Shown one piece after another: positions 33,347-44,106 of a stretch of 44,125 nt of DNA. The DNA is from Polynucleobacter sp. Its GTDB lineage: Bacteria; Pseudomonadota; Gammaproteobacteria; Burkholderiales; Burkholderiaceae. The position numbers and the translations under genes were made by a program. The notes under the pieces are model-generated. The model was given only the letters and a program-made list of their open reading frames with translations, searched no databases and was not told where the DNA came from. The stretch is from contig NZ_JAHBAK020000002.1 in NCBI RefSeq assembly GCF_018500155.2, positions 1 through 44,125 of the forward strand, read 5' to 3'. Every line of letters starts with the position of its first letter. Positions within the stretch are counted from its first letter, which is position 1.

Positions 33347-34444
33347 ATGACTTTTGACCGCCGCATATTTAATTTCGCTGCGGGACCCGCTACTTTGCCG
33401 GAAGAGGTGCTGAAGCAGGCTGCCGATGAAATGCTCAATTGGCAAAAATTGGGCACGAGCGTAATGGAGATTAGTCATCGCAGCAAAGAATTCATGCAAG
33501 TGTATGAAGAAGTGATTGCTGATTTACGCAAACTCATGAATATTCCTGATTCCCATGAGATCTTGCTATTGCAAGGTGGGGGTCTCGGACAAAATGCGGC
33601 GATTCCGATGAATCTGATGCCCCTGGCAAAAAATGGCCCTAAGGCCGATTTTTTAGTCACTGGTATTTGGTCTGAAAAGTCCTACAAAGAGGCACAGAAA
33701 TACGGTACAGCGAATCTTGTCGCCTCATCAGCTGCAGAAAAATTTAATACGATTCCGCCGCAATCAACATGGAAGCTGTCCAGTGATGCAGCTTATGTTC
33801 ATTACTGTGCCAATGAAACGATTGGTGGGGTGGAATTTCCTGATGTGCCTGATGTTGGCAATGTTCCGCTGGTCGCCGATATCTCTAGCAATATTCTCTC
33901 TAAAGAAATGGATATTGCTAAGGGCGCAGTATGGTTTGGCGGTGCGCAGAAAAATATTGGCCCTGCAGGGGTAACCATTGTGATTGTTCGTAAGGATCTG
34001 ATTGGACATAGCATGGGAATTACTCCCACGATTTGGGATTGGTCTATTCAAGCCAATACCCAATCGATGATTAATACCCCACCCACTTTTTCTATCTACA
34101 TGGCAGGCCTGGTGTTTAAGTGGTTGTTAAAGCAAGGCGGCGTCAAGGCAATGGAAAAACGCAATCAAGAAAAAGCTGCCTTGCTCTACAACTTTATCGA
34201 TCAAAGCAGTTTGTATGAAAACCGCGTCACAAAAGAATATCGATCACGTATGAACGTGACTTTCTTCTTAAAAGATGAGAATCTGAACGCAGAATTTTTG
34301 GCGCAATCTAACGCTGCTGGTTTAGTTGCTTTGCGTGGTCATAAAGCAGCTGGCGGAATGCGGGCTAGTATTTATAACGCGATGCCCTTAGAAGGGGTAA
34401 AAGCCTTGGTGGAATTTATGCGTGACTTTGAAAGGCGGGCTTGA
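33347..34444 (+). CDS. serC: Phosphoserine aminotransferase
   Basis: This 365-aa PLP enzyme of serine (and pyridoxine) synthesis converts 3-phosphohydroxypyruvate to phosphoserine. FNFAAGPATLPEEVL is the family start. K202 in WFGGAQKNIGPAG binds PLP. EISHRSKEFMQVYEE is typical. It is the first gene of the serC-pheA-hisC-tyrA-aroA-cmk run. Its stop overlaps the pheA start (TGATG). Confidence 0.97.
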   Translation: MTFDRRIFNFAAGPATLPEEVLKQAADEMLNWQKLGTSVMEISHRSKEFMQVYEEVIADLRKLMNIPDSHEILLLQGGGLGQNAAIPMNLMPLAKNGPKADFLVTGIWSEKSYKEAQKYGTANLVASSAAEKFNTIPPQSTWKLSSDAAYVHYCANETIGGVEFPDVPDVGNVPLVADISSNILSKEMDIAKGAVWFGGAQKNIGPAGVTIVIVRKDLIGHSMGITPTIWDWSIQANTQSMINTPPTFSIYMAGLVFKWLLKQGGVKAMEKRNQEKAALLYNFIDQSSLYENRVTKEYRSRMNVTFFLKDENLNAEFLAQSNAAGLVALRGHKAAGGMRASIYNAMPLEGVKALVEFMRDFERRA

Positions 34445-35523
34445 TGAGTACTGAAGAACAGCGCTTAGCTCCCTTAAGGGAAAAAATAGACGCATTAGAT
34501 GCGCAAATTTTAGATTTACTCACGCAACGTGCTAAAGCGGCGCAAGAAGTGGGCCATGTTAAGGGAGGATTCTCCTCGCCAGTGTTTCGCCCTGAGCGCG
34601 AACGTCAAGTTGTTGCACGCCTTCAGGAAATAAACCAGGGCCCATTGTTGCCAGATGGAATTGCTGCGATTTGGCGAGAAGTGATGTCAGCCTGCCGCGC
34701 ACTAGAAGCGCGTCAAACGATTGCCTATCTCGGGCCGGTGGGAACATTCTCAGAACAAGCGGCGCAAACCTATTTTGGTCACTCGATTGCAGGCTTGCCA
34801 TGTGCCAGTTTGGACGAAGTGTTTAAGTCGGTTGATAAAGGTGCGGCACAGTTTGGTGTGGTGCCTGTTGAGAACTCGAGTGAGGGCGCAATCTCACGTA
34901 CTTTAGATTTGTTATTAGATTCTTCGATGCGCATTAGTGGCGAAGTAGTTTTGCCGATTCGTCATCACTTGCTCACTAAAACTGGAAACTTAGATGGCGT
35001 CACAACCGTTTGTGCTCATGCACAAGCGCTGGCGCAATGCCAGCAGTGGTTGAGTGTGCATGCGCCCCAACTGAAACGTCAGGCGGTCAGTAGTAATGCA
35101 GAAGCAGCGAGATTGGCTGCGAATGATTCCACCATAGCTGCTATTGCGGGCGATCCCGCGCAAGAAGCTTACGGCTTGCAAGCGGTGGCAGCGCAAATTC
35201 AAGATGATCCCCATAATCGCACTCGATTCGTCGTTGTGGGTAACTATGAGTGCCAGCCTACTGGTAAAGATCAAACTTCATTAGTGCTCTCAGTAGATAA
35301 CCAACCCGGTGCAGTGCATCGTCTTTTGGCTCCTTTGGCCAAGCATGGCGTCTCCATGAATCGTTTTGAGTCAAGACCGGCGCGCAAAGGTACTTGGGAA
35401 TATCACTTTTACATCGATATTGCAGGTCATGCAGATGATGCGCAGGTGGTTGAGGCGCTAAAAGAACTGAAAGCAGTGGCTGCGTTCTATAAGAATTTGG
35501 GTTCTTATCCGCACTCTGCTTAA
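34444..35523 (+). CDS. pheA: Bifunctional chorismate mutase/prephenate dehydratase (P-protein)
   Basis: This 359-aa enzyme makes phenylpyruvate for phenylalanine synthesis. It has an AroQ chorismate mutase domain (about residues 8-90), a prephenate dehydratase domain (YLGPVGTFSEQAAQ, then VVPVENSSEGAISRTLD) and a C-terminal ACT domain with ESRPARKGTWEYHFYID, the phenylalanine-feedback site. ATG 34444 overlaps the serC stop; the TTG at 34441 is not used. Feedback control by phenylalanine is expected from the ACT domain. Confidence 0.97.
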   Translation: MSTEEQRLAPLREKIDALDAQILDLLTQRAKAAQEVGHVKGGFSSPVFRPERERQVVARLQEINQGPLLPDGIAAIWREVMSACRALEARQTIAYLGPVGTFSEQAAQTYFGHSIAGLPCASLDEVFKSVDKGAAQFGVVPVENSSEGAISRTLDLLLDSSMRISGEVVLPIRHHLLTKTGNLDGVTTVCAHAQALAQCQQWLSVHAPQLKRQAVSSNAEAARLAANDSTIAAIAGDPAQEAYGLQAVAAQIQDDPHNRTRFVVVGNYECQPTGKDQTSLVLSVDNQPGAVHRLLAPLAKHGVSMNRFESRPARKGTWEYHFYIDIAGHADDAQVVEALKELKAVAAFYKNLGSYPHSA

Positions 35524-35556
35524 TTTATTTAAAAATAAGAACGCTTAAAAAACCAA

Positions 35557-36678
35557 ATGGCATCTAAGATTGGTCTAAAACATATCCATGCAATTGCACC
35601 TTATGTTGGTGGTCGCCCCATCAGCGAAGTTGCACGCGAGTATGGTTTGGATGAAAACAAGATTGTGAAATTAGCATCTAATGAAAATCCATTAGGAATG
35701 CCAAAGTCCGCCCAAGAGGCCATGCTTAAAGCTGCTGGTGAGTTAGGCCGTTATCCAGATTCCAATGGCTTTGAGCTGAAAAATGTCCTCTCCAGTTCTT
35801 TGGGGGTACCAAGTGATTGGATCACTTTGGGCAATGGTAGCAATGACATTTTGGAGTTAGCTGCTCGCGCTGTTGCGCAAGCAGGCGATGAGGTGATTTT
35901 TTCTAAACATGCTTTCGCTGTTTATCCTTTGGCTACCCAGGCAGTAGGTGCAAAGTCTATCGAAGTGGCTGCCACAGATACTTATGGCCATGATCTTCCT
36001 GCGATGTTGGCAGCTATTAAAGCTGCTGGTGATAAAGCGAAGTTGGTATTTGTAGCAAATCCTAATAATCCAACAGGTAGCTATCTGACAGCCAAAGAGA
36101 TTGAAGATTTCTTGGTTGCCTTGCCAGCACATGTGGTTGTGGTGCTTGATGAGGCATATAACGAATACCTCACACCAGAGCAACGCTACGATGCGATTGC
36201 TTGGGTGAGGCGCTTTCCCAATATGATTTTGTCGCGCAGTTTTTCTAAGGCGTATGGTTTAGCGGGATTGCGTATTGGTTATGGTGTGGCGCAACCCCAT
36301 TTGACAGACTTGCTCAATCGCATTCGCCAGCCGTTCAATGTCAATAGCCTCGCACAGGCAGCTGCAATTGCAGCATTTCAGGACAAGACATTTTTACAGC
36401 AGGGCTTTGAACTCAATCGCGCTGGTTACGAGCAGCTGACAAAAGCGTTCGATCAATTCGGTTTGCGTTACTTACCATCTGCTGGAAACTTTGTATTAGT
36501 GAAAGTCGGCGAGGATGATCAGGCTGGCGCACGCATCAATTTGGAGTTACTAAAACGTGGCATCATTGTTCGCCCAGTAGGCAACTACGGCTTGCCACAG
36601 TGGCTTCGGATTTCTATTGGATTGCCAGAAGAAAACGCTGCATTTATTGCCGCATTAAAAGAAATTCTTTCTTTATGA
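35557..36678 (+). CDS. hisC: Histidinol-phosphate/aromatic aminotransferase
   Basis: This 373-aa class I/II PLP aminotransferase has K231 (SRSFSKAYGLAGLRIGYG) as the PLP lysine. LASNENPLGMP and NPNNPTGSYL are HisC signatures. In this aromatic operon it is the HisC2-type copy that may transaminate phenylpyruvate and 4-hydroxyphenylpyruvate as well as histidinol phosphate. A 33-base gap separates it from pheA, and its stop overlaps the tyrA start (ATGA). Confidence 0.95.
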   Translation: MASKIGLKHIHAIAPYVGGRPISEVAREYGLDENKIVKLASNENPLGMPKSAQEAMLKAAGELGRYPDSNGFELKNVLSSSLGVPSDWITLGNGSNDILELAARAVAQAGDEVIFSKHAFAVYPLATQAVGAKSIEVAATDTYGHDLPAMLAAIKAAGDKAKLVFVANPNNPTGSYLTAKEIEDFLVALPAHVVVVLDEAYNEYLTPEQRYDAIAWVRRFPNMILSRSFSKAYGLAGLRIGYGVAQPHLTDLLNRIRQPFNVNSLAQAAAIAAFQDKTFLQQGFELNRAGYEQLTKAFDQFGLRYLPSAGNFVLVKVGEDDQAGARINLELLKRGIIVRPVGNYGLPQWLRISIGLPEENAAFIAALKEILSL

Positions 36679-37559
36679 CCACTATCCAGTCTGCAAGCAA
36701 TTACGGCACAGTCACCATTGTAGGTGTTGGTTTGATTGGCGCTTCTTTGGGATTGGCGTTAAAGCAAGCCGGTGTTGTGAATAAAGTTTTAGGTGTGGGT
36801 CGCAGCAAAGAAAATCTAGATCAAGCGCAAAAGATGGGGGCGATTGACGGTGTAGTAGATTTGGTTGAAGCAACAAAGCAGTCTGATGTCATTGTGCTTT
36901 GTGTGCCAGTAGCGCAAATGCGTGCTGCATTTGAGGTGATGGAACCACATCTTGAGTCTCGCACCATGATTACCGACGCAGGGAGCACCAAAGGCGATGT
37001 CATTTTGGCTGCTAAAGAAGTATTAGGTAAAAAAGCGTGCCAATTTGTTCCTGCACATCCTATTGCTGGTGGTGCACAACATGGCGCAAGCGCTGCAAAA
37101 GCAGATTTATTCAAAGGCAAGCAAACGATCATCTGTCCTTTGCAGGAAAATTCTCCTGAAGATACTGCGTTGATCATTGGTTTTTGGGAGTCTGTTGGCT
37201 CTGTTGTGAAAAAGATAGGGGTTGTGCAGCACGATGCGATTTATGCTGCTGTCTCTCATTTGCCTCATATCTTGTCTTATGCACTCATGGCCAGTGTTGT
37301 GAACTCTGAAGATGCAGAGCAAAAGCTTGGTCATGTAGGAGCTGGTTTTAAAGATTTCACACGTATTGCTGCATCGAGTCCTGAGATGTGGCGTGATATT
37401 TGTTTGGGCAATCGCACAGCGATTTTGAAAGAACTCGATCAGTATTTACTGATTGTGAATCATATGCGTAAGTTAATTGCTGAAAATGATGGTGCAGGCT
37501 TAGAAAAATTATTTAATAGAGCAAGTAAAGCCCGTCAAGATTTGGATGCAATGGAATGA
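36675..37559 (+). CDS. tyrA: Prephenate dehydrogenase
   Basis: This 294-aa NAD-dependent enzyme of tyrosine synthesis has the Rossmann motif [15 protein letters not shown] near the N-terminus. [11 protein letters not shown] and [15 protein letters not shown] are the family active-site segments, and [12 protein letters not shown] follows. ATG 36675 overlaps the hisC stop, so a longer frame from 36600 is not used. No chorismate mutase domain is fused. The stop overlaps aroA (ATGA). Confidence 0.96.
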   Translation: MTTIQSASNYGTVTIVGVGLIGASLGLALKQAGVVNKVLGVGRSKENLDQAQKMGAIDGVVDLVEATKQSDVIVLCVPVAQMRAAFEVMEPHLESRTMITDAGSTKGDVILAAKEVLGKKACQFVPAHPIAGGAQHGASAAKADLFKGKQTIICPLQENSPEDTALIIGFWESVGSVVKKIGVVQHDAIYAAVSHLPHILSYALMASVVNSEDAEQKLGHVGAGFKDFTRIAASSPEMWRDICLGNRTAILKELDQYLLIVNHMRKLIAENDGAGLEKLFNRASKARQDLDAME

Positions 37560-38884
37560 GTGGTTTGCCTTCCATCAGTATTGGTCCATTTACAAGAGCG
37601 CAAGGCTCCATTGTTTTACCGGGCTCTAAAAGTATTTCGAATCGCGCTCTATTGTTGGCAGCTCTTTCTTCAGGCACTACTACTCTTAAAAACTTACTGG
37701 ACGCTGACGATACGCAGGTGATGCGTAATGCCTTGCGTCAATTGGGTCTCACTGTCATTGATCAGGATGACAAGGTTTGCGTAGTAGAGGGATGTGGCGG
37801 TCAATTCCCTGTGCGAGATGCCGATCTCTTTATGGGCAATGCTGGTACTGCGATTCGCCCCTTGACTGCGGCTTTAGCGATGCAAGGTGGCAACTATCGC
37901 TTATCGGGCGTACCTCGTATGCATGAAAGACCTATCCGCGATTTAGTCGATGGCTTGCGTCAAGTCGGCGCCAAGATTGAATATGAATTGCAAGAAGGGT
38001 ATCCGCCTATCAAGATCTTGGCGGCAGATATTGCGATCAAGGATGTTGTCAAAGTGCGTGGTGATGTATCGAGTCAATTCTTAACGGCATTATTGATGGC
38101 TTTGCCGTTAGTGGCTAAAGATCCTGTTTGCATAGAAGTGGTTGGCGAATTGATCTCTCGGCCCTATATTGATATCACTTTAAAACTGATGGCCCGTTTT
38201 GGGGTGAAAGTTGCGTGTCCAGACTCTCAGTCTTTTGTTATCCCCGCTAAAACTTCAGATGTGGTCTACAAGAGTCCAGGTCAGTTGTCGGTGGAGGGGG
38301 ATGCCTCATCCGCCTCATACTTTTTGGCGCTAGGCGCCATTGGGCAAGGACCTGTGCGAGTGTTAGGTGTCGGTAAAGATAGCATTCAAGGGGATGTTGC
38401 TTTTGCGGATGCACTCGCATTAATGGGTGCAAATATTTCAGCCGGAGAAGATTGGATCGAGGTGTCTGGCGTCAAGAATGCCAATGGAAAATTAAACGGC
38501 ATCACTTTGGATTGCACGGAAATTCCGGATGCTGCGATGACGCTGGCAGTGGCCGCTTTATTTGCAGAAGGCCCGATGCGCTTAAATAATATTGCGAGTT
38601 GGCGCGTCAAAGAAACTGATCGTATTGCTGCTATGGCAAAAGAACTAAAAAAAGTGGGCGCCATGGTTGAAGAGGGGCCGGATTACATTCTGGTTAACGC
38701 ACCTGCATCATTAGGTGATTGGAAGTCTCCAGTTGATGGTATTGATACTTACGATGACCATCGCATGGCGATGTGTTTCTCGCTTGCTGCTTTTGGTCCA
38801 AGCGCACTCACCATCAACGACCCAAACTGCGTAGCCAAAACTTTCCCTACCTATTTTGCAGAGTTTGCAAAGATCGTGAACTAA
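37556..38884 (+). CDS. aroA: 3-phosphoshikimate 1-carboxyvinyltransferase (EPSP synthase)
   Basis: This 442-aa enzyme of the shikimate pathway has the signatures [25 protein letters not shown] and [28 protein letters not shown] is a class I-like form, in which alanine follows the glycine-threonine of the loop as in enzymes normally sensitive to glyphosate; sensitivity itself was not tested. It overlaps tyrA by ATGA and is followed by cmk after four bases, all in one operon. Confidence 0.97.
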   Translation: MSGLPSISIGPFTRAQGSIVLPGSKSISNRALLLAALSSGTTTLKNLLDADDTQVMRNALRQLGLTVIDQDDKVCVVEGCGGQFPVRDADLFMGNAGTAIRPLTAALAMQGGNYRLSGVPRMHERPIRDLVDGLRQVGAKIEYELQEGYPPIKILAADIAIKDVVKVRGDVSSQFLTALLMALPLVAKDPVCIEVVGELISRPYIDITLKLMARFGVKVACPDSQSFVIPAKTSDVVYKSPGQLSVEGDASSASYFLALGAIGQGPVRVLGVGKDSIQGDVAFADALALMGANISAGEDWIEVSGVKNANGKLNGITLDCTEIPDAAMTLAVAALFAEGPMRLNNIASWRVKETDRIAAMAKELKKVGAMVEEGPDYILVNAPASLGDWKSPVDGIDTYDDHRMAMCFSLAAFGPSALTINDPNCVAKTFPTYFAEFAKIVN

Positions 38885-38888
38885 CTTC

Positions 38889-39551
38889 ATGAGTAACTAT
38901 CCAGTAATTGCGATTGATGGGCCTACCGCCTCAGGCAAAGGAACGGTTGCGGCGCTGGTTGCTGAAACATTGGGTTTTCATTATTTGGATAGTGGTGCGT
39001 TATATCGTTTAGTGGCTTTAGCAAGTGAAAAGCGGGGTATTGATGTCAAAAATGCCTCTGAGCTTGGTCTATTAGTTCCTAAGTTATTGATTTCATTCAA
39101 AAATAGTCAAATTTGGCTTGATGGGGAGGATGTCACTGATGCGATTCGGACGGAAAATATAGGGCTTAGAGCCTCAGCATTGGCCGTACATCCTGAGGTA
39201 AGAAGTGCTTTAGTCGGTTTGCAACGCAGTTTTCGTCAATTTCCCGGTCTGGTGGCCGATGGTAGGGATATGGGGAGCATCATATTTCCTGATGCAGTTT
39301 TGAAGGTTTTTTTGACTGCCACAGCTGCTGCCAGGGCCGAACGTCGCTATAAGCAATTGATAGCTAAGGGAATTTCTGCTAAACTGTCGGACTTACTGCA
39401 TGATTTGCAGGAGCGGGATGCCAGAGATAGTAACCGTGGTACTGCACCCTTGCTCGTAGCTGATGGTGCAAAAGTGCTTGAAACATCAGATCTCTCGATA
39501 GATCAAGCAGTTAAGACGGTTTTAGATTGGTATCAATCCGCTACTGTCTAG
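38889..39551 (+). CDS. cmk: Cytidylate kinase
   Basis: This 220-aa CMP/dCMP kinase has the P-loop [15 protein letters not shown] at residues 6-20. YHYLD-like [15 protein letters not shown] and [16 protein letters not shown] are family segments, and [14 protein letters not shown] is the lid region. It follows aroA by four bases and precedes rpsA, the conserved aroA-cmk-rpsA order. A hairpin with a T run (39601-39658) separates it from rpsA. Confidence 0.96.
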   Translation: MSNYPVIAIDGPTASGKGTVAALVAETLGFHYLDSGALYRLVALASEKRGIDVKNASELGLLVPKLLISFKNSQIWLDGEDVTDAIRTENIGLRASALAVHPEVRSALVGLQRSFRQFPGLVADGRDMGSIIFPDAVLKVFLTATAAARAERRYKQLIAKGISAKLSDLLHDLQERDARDSNRGTAPLLVADGAKVLETSDLSIDQAVKTVLDWYQSATV

Positions 39552-39600
39552 TTTTTGGTAGCAAAGTAGTTGGCAGTGAGTTGTAAGTAGTAGTTTTGGC

Positions 39601-39658
39601 GTCTTTAGAAACTCCACAACGCATTTATTTCATCAGCGTGTTTCTAAAAGACTTTTTT
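39601..39658 (+). promoter_or_regulatory. Structured leader or attenuator-like hairpin before rpsA
   Basis: GTCTTTAGAAAC (39601-39612) pairs with GTTTCTAAAAGAC (39640-39652), with one bulged A. Inside, ACGC (39619-39622) can pair with GCGT (39636-39639). TTTTTT follows at 39653. It resembles a terminator ending cmk or a leader element of rpsA, whose ATG is 44 bases later. A second small stem CCGTC/GACGG lies between it and the ATG. Confidence 0.5.
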
Positions 39659-39701
39659 AACCTAACCCGTCGGGCCTTCTGACGGCACAAAGTGAATATA
39701 C

Positions 39702-41375
39702 ATGTCTGAATCATTTGCAGAATTATTTGAAGAATCATTAACCCGCTCGAACATGAAGACTGGCCAAGTTATTTCGGCTGAAGTCCTGCGTATCGACCAT
39801 AACTTCGTTGTAGTTAACGCTGGCTTAAAGTCTGAAGCGTTTATTCCTGTTGAAGAATTCCATAACGACGCTGGCGAAATTGAAGTAGCGCCCGGCGATT
39901 TCGTTTCTGTTGCCATTGATGCCCTTGAAAACGGCTATGGCGACACTATCCTCTCCCGTGATAAAGCGAAGCGCTTGGCATCATGGTTGAATTTAGAGAA
40001 AGCCCTTGAGCAAGCTGAAATCGTTACCGGTACTGTTACTGGTAAGGTTAAAGGCGGCTTGACAGTGATGGTGAACGGCATCCGCGCATTCTTGCCTGGT
40101 TCACTCGTAGATACTCGTCCAATCAAAGACACCAGCCCTTACGAAGGTAAGACGATGGAGTTTAAGGTGATCAAGCTTGACCGTAAACGTAACAACGTGG
40201 TGTTGTCACGTCGCGCAGTGGTTGAAGCTAGCCAAGGTGAAGAGCGTGCGAAGTTGATGTCTAACTTGAAAGAAGGCGCAGTGGTTACTGGCCTCGTGAA
40301 GAACATCACTGATTACGGCGCATTCGTTGACCTCGGTGGTATCGATGGTCTCTTGCATATTACCGATTTGGCATGGCGTCGTGTGCGTCACCCAAGCGAA
40401 GTGTTGACTGTTGGCCAAGAAGTCACTGCCAAGATCTTGAAGTTTGATCAAGAGAAGAATCGTGTTTCACTCGGTGTGAAACAGCTTGGTGATGATCCAT
40501 GGGTTGGTATCGCTCGTCGCTATCCTCCAAATACCCGTTTATTCGGCAAAGTAACCAACTTGACTGATTACGGTGCATTCGTTGAAATTGAATCTGGTAT
40601 CGAAGGTTTGGTACACGTTTCTGAAATGGATTGGACTAACAAGAACGTTGCTCCAAGTAAAGCTACTGCATTAGGAACTGAAGTTGAAGTAATGGTTCTG
40701 GATATTGATGAAGACAAGCGTCGTATCAGCTTGGGCATCAAGCAGTGCAAGGCAAATCCATGGGAAGAGTTTGCACGTTCACAACAGAAGGGCGACAAGC
40801 TTTCTGGTGCGATCAAGTCTATTACTGACTTCGGCGTGTTCATCGGCTTGCCTGGCGGTATCGATGGTTTAGTTCACCTCTCAGACCTCTCTTGGAATGA
40901 GCCAGGCGAAGAAGCTGTCAAGAAATACAAAAAGGGTGATGAAGTTGAGGCTACTGTCTTGGCCATTGATGTTGAGAAAGAGCGTATCTCCCTTGGCATC
41001 AAGCAATTGTCTGGCGACCCATTCAATAACTACACTTCTGTTAACGACAAAGGTGCTTTGGTTACCGGTACTGTTAAGGCAGTCGATGCTAAAGGCGCAA
41101 CAATTCATCTCGCAGATGAAGTTGAAGCGTATTTGCGTGCTTCTGAAATCTCAACAGATCGTGTTGAAGATGCGCGTAATGTGTTGAAAGAAGGCGATAG
41201 CGTAACTGCAATGATCATTAACATTGATCGCAAGTCACGTGTAATCAACCTTTCAATCAAGGCAAAAGACAGCTCTGATCAACAAGATGCTATGAACAAA
41301 CTCCAAGGTGATGCGCAGTCTGGCACTACCAATTTGGGCGCTTTGTTAAAAGCTAAATTGGATAATCAAGGCTAA
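39702..41375 (+). CDS. rpsA: 30S ribosomal protein S1
   Basis: Ribosomal protein S1 has 557 aa, the same length as in E. coli. It has six S1 RNA-binding repeats; [28 protein letters not shown] and [25 protein letters not shown] mark repeats three onwards. It helps mRNAs bind the 30S subunit. The start has only a weak ribosome site (AAAGTGAA), as usual for rpsA, whose translation is often autoregulated. It ends at a clear terminator before ihfB. Confidence 0.98.
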   Translation: MSESFAELFEESLTRSNMKTGQVISAEVLRIDHNFVVVNAGLKSEAFIPVEEFHNDAGEIEVAPGDFVSVAIDALENGYGDTILSRDKAKRLASWLNLEKALEQAEIVTGTVTGKVKGGLTVMVNGIRAFLPGSLVDTRPIKDTSPYEGKTMEFKVIKLDRKRNNVVLSRRAVVEASQGEERAKLMSNLKEGAVVTGLVKNITDYGAFVDLGGIDGLLHITDLAWRRVRHPSEVLTVGQEVTAKILKFDQEKNRVSLGVKQLGDDPWVGIARRYPPNTRLFGKVTNLTDYGAFVEIESGIEGLVHVSEMDWTNKNVAPSKATALGTEVEVMVLDIDEDKRRISLGIKQCKANPWEEFARSQQKGDKLSGAIKSITDFGVFIGLPGGIDGLVHLSDLSWNEPGEEAVKKYKKGDEVEATVLAIDVEKERISLGIKQLSGDPFNNYTSVNDKGALVTGTVKAVDAKGATIHLADEVEAYLRASEISTDRVEDARNVLKEGDSVTAMIINIDRKSRVINLSIKAKDSSDQQDAMNKLQGDAQSGTTNLGALLKAKLDNQG

Positions 41376-41381
41376 ATCAAT

Positions 41382-41414
41382 ATCGCCGCTTCCATGTGGG
41401 GGCGGCGATTTTTT
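41382..41414 (+). terminator. Rho-independent terminator after rpsA
   Basis: ATCGCCGC (41382-41389) pairs with GCGGCGAT (41402-41409) around a 12-base loop and is followed by TTTTTT (41409-41414). It lies six bases past the rpsA stop and just before ihfB, so ihfB depends on read-through or its own promoter. Confidence 0.87.
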
Positions 41415-41425
41415 ATTGATAGATC

Positions 41426-41770
41426 ATGACAGATCAAGAGCAACAAGCAATCACCCGCTCCGAACTAGTGGAGAGTCTGGCGGAACAGTTTCCGCAGCTT
41501 TTACCTAGAGATGTGGAGTTAGCTGTAAAGACATTGCTAGATACGATGACCCAAGCGTTGGCTGAGGGTAAGCGTATTGAGCTACGTGGAGTTGGTAGTT
41601 TTGTTCTCCACCATCGCCCCGCACGAACTGGGCGCAATCCTAAGTCTGGTGAAAAAGTATTAATTCCAGAAAAACGTGTACCGCATTTCAAGCCTGGCAA
41701 AGAATTGCGTGAACGAGTTGATTACAAGCCGTTAAAACAGGCGGGACCCAAAGAGGGTTCTGGTGCCTAG
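41426..41770 (+). CDS. ihfB: Integration host factor subunit beta
   Basis: This 114-aa DNA-bending protein, with the alpha subunit, forms [19 protein letters not shown] is the N-terminal dimer region and [23 protein letters not shown] is the DNA-binding arm with the conserved RNP. The arm proline is present. The C-terminal tail (about 15 residues, [11 protein letters not shown]) is longer than in E. coli (94 aa). It follows the rpsA terminator by 11 bases and is closed by its own terminator. Confidence 0.96.
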   Translation: MTDQEQQAITRSELVESLAEQFPQLLPRDVELAVKTLLDTMTQALAEGKRIELRGVGSFVLHHRPARTGRNPKSGEKVLIPEKRVPHFKPGKELRERVDYKPLKQAGPKEGSGA

Positions 41771-41789
41771 TATTTTGGCTCATCCTCAG

Positions 41790-41812
41790 TGGTCCATTCG
41801 GACCATTTTTTT
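41790..41812 (+). terminator. Rho-independent terminator after ihfB
   Basis: TGGTCC (41790-41795) pairs with GGACCA (41800-41805) around ATTC and is followed by seven T residues (41806-41812). It falls 19 bases past ihfB and 18 bases before lapB. Confidence 0.92.
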
Positions 41813-41830
41813 ATTGAGAGTCTGCGCATC

Positions 41831-43042
41831 ATGATTCAGATCGCAACTTCTTGGTTATTACTTTTACCAGTGATGTTTGGTATAGGTTGGCTGGCATCGC
41901 GCTGGGATCTCAGGCTGGAATATCGCATGGATGAGCGTGAGCGTATGCGCCAGCAGAGATCTACCTTTAAAGGTTTGAGTCTTCTATTGAATGAGCAGCC
42001 TGATCAGGCAATTGAGACCCTCGTGAAGATTGCTCAATTAGATCCAGAGACAGTGGAATTACATTTTTCTCTTGGTAATTTGTTTCGGCGCCGTGGTGAG
42101 ACTGAGCGCGCCATTAAGGTGCATCAACATTTAGCCAATCGAGATGATTTGAAGCCGCGTGATCGTGATCATGCTGCTTATGAACTCGGTCGAGATTTTT
42201 TGCGTGCGGGTTTGCTTGATCGGGCGGAGGCGTCTTTAAATCGCGTAGGGAATGGTAAGTATGCGATTCCAGCAAAAGAAAGCTTGCTGGAAATGTATCA
42301 AATCGAACGTGATTGGAAAAAAGCCATTATTGCTGCAACGGAGTTAGAGAGTTTGCAGGGCAAATCACATCAAACGGAGATTGCGCAATTTCATTGTGAG
42401 CTTGGTCAAGATGCACTGCGTCGTAAAGATTTGGCAGAGGTTGAACAGTCGATTGAGCGTGCTTTACAAGCAGTACCAAATCATGCACGCGCTTTAATTT
42501 TGCAAGGGGATTATTTAGTGGCACTTGAGCGCCCCGCTCAAGCAATAGAAGCGTGGAGTTTGGTGGCAACCTCACACCCTGCCTATATGCATCTATTAGC
42601 TGATCGTTGGATGCTTGCACATACTGCTATTGGTAAAGAGAATGAAGGGCTTGAGCGCTTATGCGAATTATTAAAGACTCAGGCATCGGGTGAGTTATTA
42701 GATGTAGTACACAAGCAGGTGATGAAGATTCGTGGTCCAGAGGCTGCAAATCAAATGCTTTCAGACGTGATGCAACATTCGCCCAGCTTGAGCGCATTAT
42801 CTAAGCTTGCTGAAACGCGTTTAGCACTAGAAGAGGGTAGCGCAAATTCTGAAAGAATAAATGAGTTGCAATCGATTTTGCATTTATTGCGCCAACGCAC
42901 TACCAGTCTTGCGCGTTATACCTGCGGTAATTGTGGCTTTCGTGCGCGAAGATTTTATTGGCAATGCCCTGGATGCAATCACTGGGAAGCATATTCCCCA
43001 AGGCGCACCGAAGGGGTTACGCCGAGCGGTCCTTCGATGTAA
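41831..43042 (+). CDS. lapB: Lipopolysaccharide assembly protein LapB (TPR protein)
   Basis: This 403-aa LapB/YciM protein tunes LPS synthesis by steering LpxC to FtsH. The N-terminal membrane anchor (SWLLLLPVMFGIGWLA) is followed by RWDLRLEYRMDERERMRQQRSTFKGLSLLLNEQPDQAIETL, the first TPR. Further TPRs reach about residue 330. The C-terminal rubredoxin-like metal knot is C365, C368, C379 and C382 (CGNCG, CPGC). ATG 41831 is preferred; a frame from 41789 has no support. The usual lapA (YciS) partner is not found between ihfB and lapB. Confidence 0.93.
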   Translation: MIQIATSWLLLLPVMFGIGWLASRWDLRLEYRMDERERMRQQRSTFKGLSLLLNEQPDQAIETLVKIAQLDPETVELHFSLGNLFRRRGETERAIKVHQHLANRDDLKPRDRDHAAYELGRDFLRAGLLDRAEASLNRVGNGKYAIPAKESLLEMYQIERDWKKAIIAATELESLQGKSHQTEIAQFHCELGQDALRRKDLAEVEQSIERALQAVPNHARALILQGDYLVALERPAQAIEAWSLVATSHPAYMHLLADRWMLAHTAIGKENEGLERLCELLKTQASGELLDVVHKQVMKIRGPEAANQMLSDVMQHSPSLSALSKLAETRLALEEGSANSERINELQSILHLLRQRTTSLARYTCGNCGFRARRFYWQCPGCNHWEAYSPRRTEGVTPSGPSM

Positions 43043-43116
43043 TAGTATTTTGAATTTTTGTTTGGTGGTGGTGCCGGCATGGCAGCCAAATAAATAGATA
43101 AAGCATAGGAGTTAAA

Positions 43117-44106
43117 TTGAAAGTTACGATTATTGGAAGCGGTTATGTTGGTTTAGTAACTGGCGCTTGTCTAGCAGAACAGGGAAATAATGTCTTTTGC
43201 TTGGATTTAGATCCCAAAAAAATTGAGATTTTGAATTCTGGTGGAGTACCCATATATGAACCTGGACTTCAAGAGATGATTGAGCGCAATCGTGCCGCAG
43301 GACGTTTGCAATTTTCCACTGACATTGCAGCTTCAGTAGCCCATGGCGATATTCAATTTATTGCTGTAGGTACACCGCCAGATGAAGATGGCTCGGCTGA
43401 TTTGCAGTATGTAGTTGCAGCGGCTCGCAATATAGGACGCCATATGACTAGCGCGAAGGTCATAGTCGATAAATCGACCGTGCCAGTAGGGACTGCAGAT
43501 AAAGTGCATGAGGCCATTACAGAAGAATTAGAAAAAAGAGGCTTGCCCGCTGAACTTTGTTCTGTAGTGTCCAATCCAGAGTTCTTAAAAGAGGGCGCGG
43601 CAGTAGAGGACTTTATGCGTCCAGACCGTATTGTCATTGGCACTGAAAATACGCCAGCTGGTCTGCGAGCTAAAGAGCAGATGCGCAAACTATATGCGCC
43701 ATTTAATCGTCATCATGAGCGCACTTACTACATGGATGTGAAAAGTGCCGAGTTAACTAAATATGCTGCAAATGCAATGTTGGCTACTCGCATTTCTTTT
43801 ATGAATGAATTGGCTAACTTAGCCGATCTGGTGGGTGCTGATATCGAAGCAGTGCGTCAGGGTATTGGTTCTGACTCCCGTATTGGTTTTGGCTTTTTGT
43901 ATCCTGGCACAGGTTATGGCGGCTCATGTTTTCCGAAAGATGTATCGGCATTATCAAAAACTGCTAAAGAACATGGCCGTGATTTAAAGATTTTGGATGC
44001 CGTGGAAACGGTCAACGAGATTCAGAAGTATGTCTTGGTTGAGAAAATTGAAAAGCGTTTTGGCAAAGATCTATCTAATATGAAATTTGCTTTGTGGGGT
44101 CTAGCA
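43117..44106 (+). CDS. ugd: UDP-glucose 6-dehydrogenase, 3' truncated
   Basis: This NAD-dependent enzyme makes UDP-glucuronate for cell-surface polysaccharides. It begins at TTG 43117 with AGGAG at 43107-43111. The Rossmann motif [28 protein letters not shown] and [19 protein letters not shown] are family segments. C271 in [10 protein letters not shown] is the catalytic cysteine. The 330 codons end at LWGLA because the next 19 bases are Nextera mosaic-end adapter sequence. The full family length is about 440-460 aa, so the C-terminal UDP-binding domain is lost. Confidence 0.95.
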
